Assembly: GCA_026545765.1 (NCBI GenBank)
Contig: CM048840.1
Span: 88,192,877 to 88,256,876 of the forward strand
Direction: 5' to 3'
Source: Plantago major
Taxonomy: Eukaryota > Streptophyta > Magnoliopsida > Lamiales > Plantaginaceae
Length of the DNA: 64,000 nt
Below are positions 62,786-64,000 of the stretch, one piece after another (position 1 is the first letter of the stretch; the number at the start of each line of letters is the position of its first letter). The notes under the pieces were generated by a model, which did not search any database, was not told the origin of the DNA, and saw only the letters and a list, made by a program, of their open reading frames with translations. The translations under genes and the position numbers were made by a program.

Positions 62786-63202
62786 GGACTTGACTTAGTT
62801 ACCGTTAGCAGGAGAGATTGAAGATCTGCTCTGTATAGTGATCTGGATTAGTTCGTAAAGATGACTTGACTTGACTTACCGTTAGCATGAGAGATTGAAG
62901 ATCTGCTCTGTATAGTGATCTGGATTAGTTCAGAAGATGACTTGACTTGACTTACCGTTAGCATGAGAGATTGAAGATCTGCTCTGTATAGTGATCTGGA
63001 TTAGTTCGTAAAGATGACTTGACTTGACTTACCGTTAGCATGAGAGATTGAAGATCTGCTCTGTATAGTGATCTGGATTAGTTCGTAAAGATGACTTGAC
63101 TTGACTTACCGTTAGCATGAGAGATTGAAGATCTGCTCTGTATAGTGATCTGGATTAGTTCGTAAAGATGACTTGACTTGACTTACCGTTTGCATGAGAG
63201 AG
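62786..63202. repeat. 77-bp minisatellite
   Basis: A partial first unit, then units starting at 62860, 62936 (76 bp), 63013, 63090 and a partial at 63167. The unit includes GATGACTTGACTTGACTTAC and GATCTGCTCTGTATAGTG. Units are nearly identical, implying recent expansion. It joins the Tat antisense ORF to a copia LTR. Confidence 0.95.
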
Positions 63203-64000
63203 ACAGTTTCTTAGATATCTATGTAGATAACTGATACTTAATTTCAGAGAGCAGAAGACTTTTATGTGATAAGTGCACGTGCTCAGCAAGATGTGTGTAA
63301 GTACTTTGCAAGATAAGTAAAGCAAGTAATAAACTGCAGAAAGTAAATAACAGAAGTCTTTTTATAGTGGTATCTGAAGGTGGCGTAATCCTTCAGCTAA
63401 TCCACTTCGGCCTTTCTCAGACCTAGAATCCACTAAGACAGATAAATGAGTTAACCTTACAGATATCTTCTCTTGATTCCTAAATACACTAGGTTCCCAA
63501 CCAAGTGTTCCCCCTGAGTTATTCCCCGGCTTTTACATCCAAGTACTTCCTGTACTCAGAAACCTTTTTGAGCTATTCCTTAGCTTCCCAAGCTAAGTAC
63601 TTCCTATGCTCAGCAACCTTGGAGTTATTCCTTAGTTTCCCAAACTAAGTACTTCCTATACTCCACGCCAAATATGGTGTTGGTTTTAGGTTTGTTTGTC
63701 AGGTGAGCTTCTTAAATAACTTATTCAGTTATTCAGATAGCTCTATGACTCAAGTATACTTAATACACTTTTTAATGTATGGTATCTTGTTCTCTACTGA
63801 CCCAAGTCTATTGTAAGTGTTCCAGAGAATGAATCTCAGATATGAAATCTTAGTTCAACTCCTTCACAGATAACAATGCTTGTTACGGATCAGGACACTT
63901 AGAACTTTTGTGCTACTTAGAATCAAGAGCTTTGGTCGCAACAGAAAGCTTGAAGGTAGGTAATTTGCTTGAGAGATCTTGTGTGTGAGTATTTAACATA
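63203..64000 (-). repeat. copia LTR 3, partial
   Basis: It aligns with 31105 onward and 13312 onward (ACAGTTTCT, GTGGTATCTG, TCCCCCTGAGTTATTCC-like, AAGTACTTCCTATACTC). The first ~70 bp of the LTR are missing at the minisatellite junction, and it runs off the window end. Confidence 0.85.

Overview
This window looks like nuclear DNA from a flowering plant, probably gene-poor heterochromatin of a eudicot. Essentially every recognisable coding stretch belongs to an LTR retrotransposon: Ty3/gypsy of the Athila-like and Tat-like branches, Ty1/copia of a SIRE/Maximus-like type, and a Cassandra-type TRIM. No intact host gene, tRNA gene, CRISPR array or bacterial-style operon was seen. Species cannot be told from the sequence alone.

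Layout. (1) 1-11757: two Athila-like internal regions in tandem that share LTRs. A1 (1-4737) has a decayed gag-protease, then an internal promoter-like stretch, an additional ORF and a 3' UTR. A2 (6038-10455) has RT-RNaseH-integrase but no gag. LTRs lie at 4738-6037 and 10456-11757. (2) 11758-13234: unassigned DNA carrying a rearranged Cassandra TRIM whose LTRs contain 5S-rRNA-like promoter boxes and one of whose LTR copies is inverted. (3) 13235-29420: a complete, very long (16.2 kb) minus-strand copia element with 1.73-kb LTRs and an exact GCTAA target duplication. It carries gag-pol plus a roughly 5.6-kb intron-containing additional gene downstream of pol. (4) 29421-31032: the LTR and 3' UTR of a further minus-strand gypsy element (G). 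(5) 31033-37575: a truncated second copia element (3' LTR and additional gene only). (6) 37576-62785: a plus-strand Tat-like element broken up by nested insertions: C (40161-45770) in RT, D (48228-54477) at the start of RNase H, solo LTR E (55492-56724) in the integrase core, and solo LTR F (58157-59743) in 3' tandem repeats. A minus-strand piece of a second Tat element (45868-48227) is fused in through a 6-bp microhomology. Downstream of integrase lies an antisense additional ORF (60818-62785) with two introns. (7) 62786-63202: a 77-bp minisatellite, followed by part of a third copia LTR to the window end.

How the parts relate. A1, C and D keep gag (A1 and D also protease) plus a long structured 3' UTR but have no RT or integrase, as if they are non-autonomous partners of pol-bearing relatives such as A2. 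Across these diverged gypsy families several small features are conserved: a hairpin just upstream of the polypurine tract with compensatory changes, a 14-nt hairpin with GNRA-type loops, a CGCAC-AAAA-GTGCG hairpin block, and three polypurine-tract-like motifs per 3' UTR. Each LTR family also carries its own GC-rich palindrome array next to its TATA box. The A-family palindrome recurs inside A1, upstream of the additional ORF. These shared elements and the mini-exon gene of the copia element are the most novel signals here. All calls rest on reading motifs and aligning copies by eye; no database search was run.
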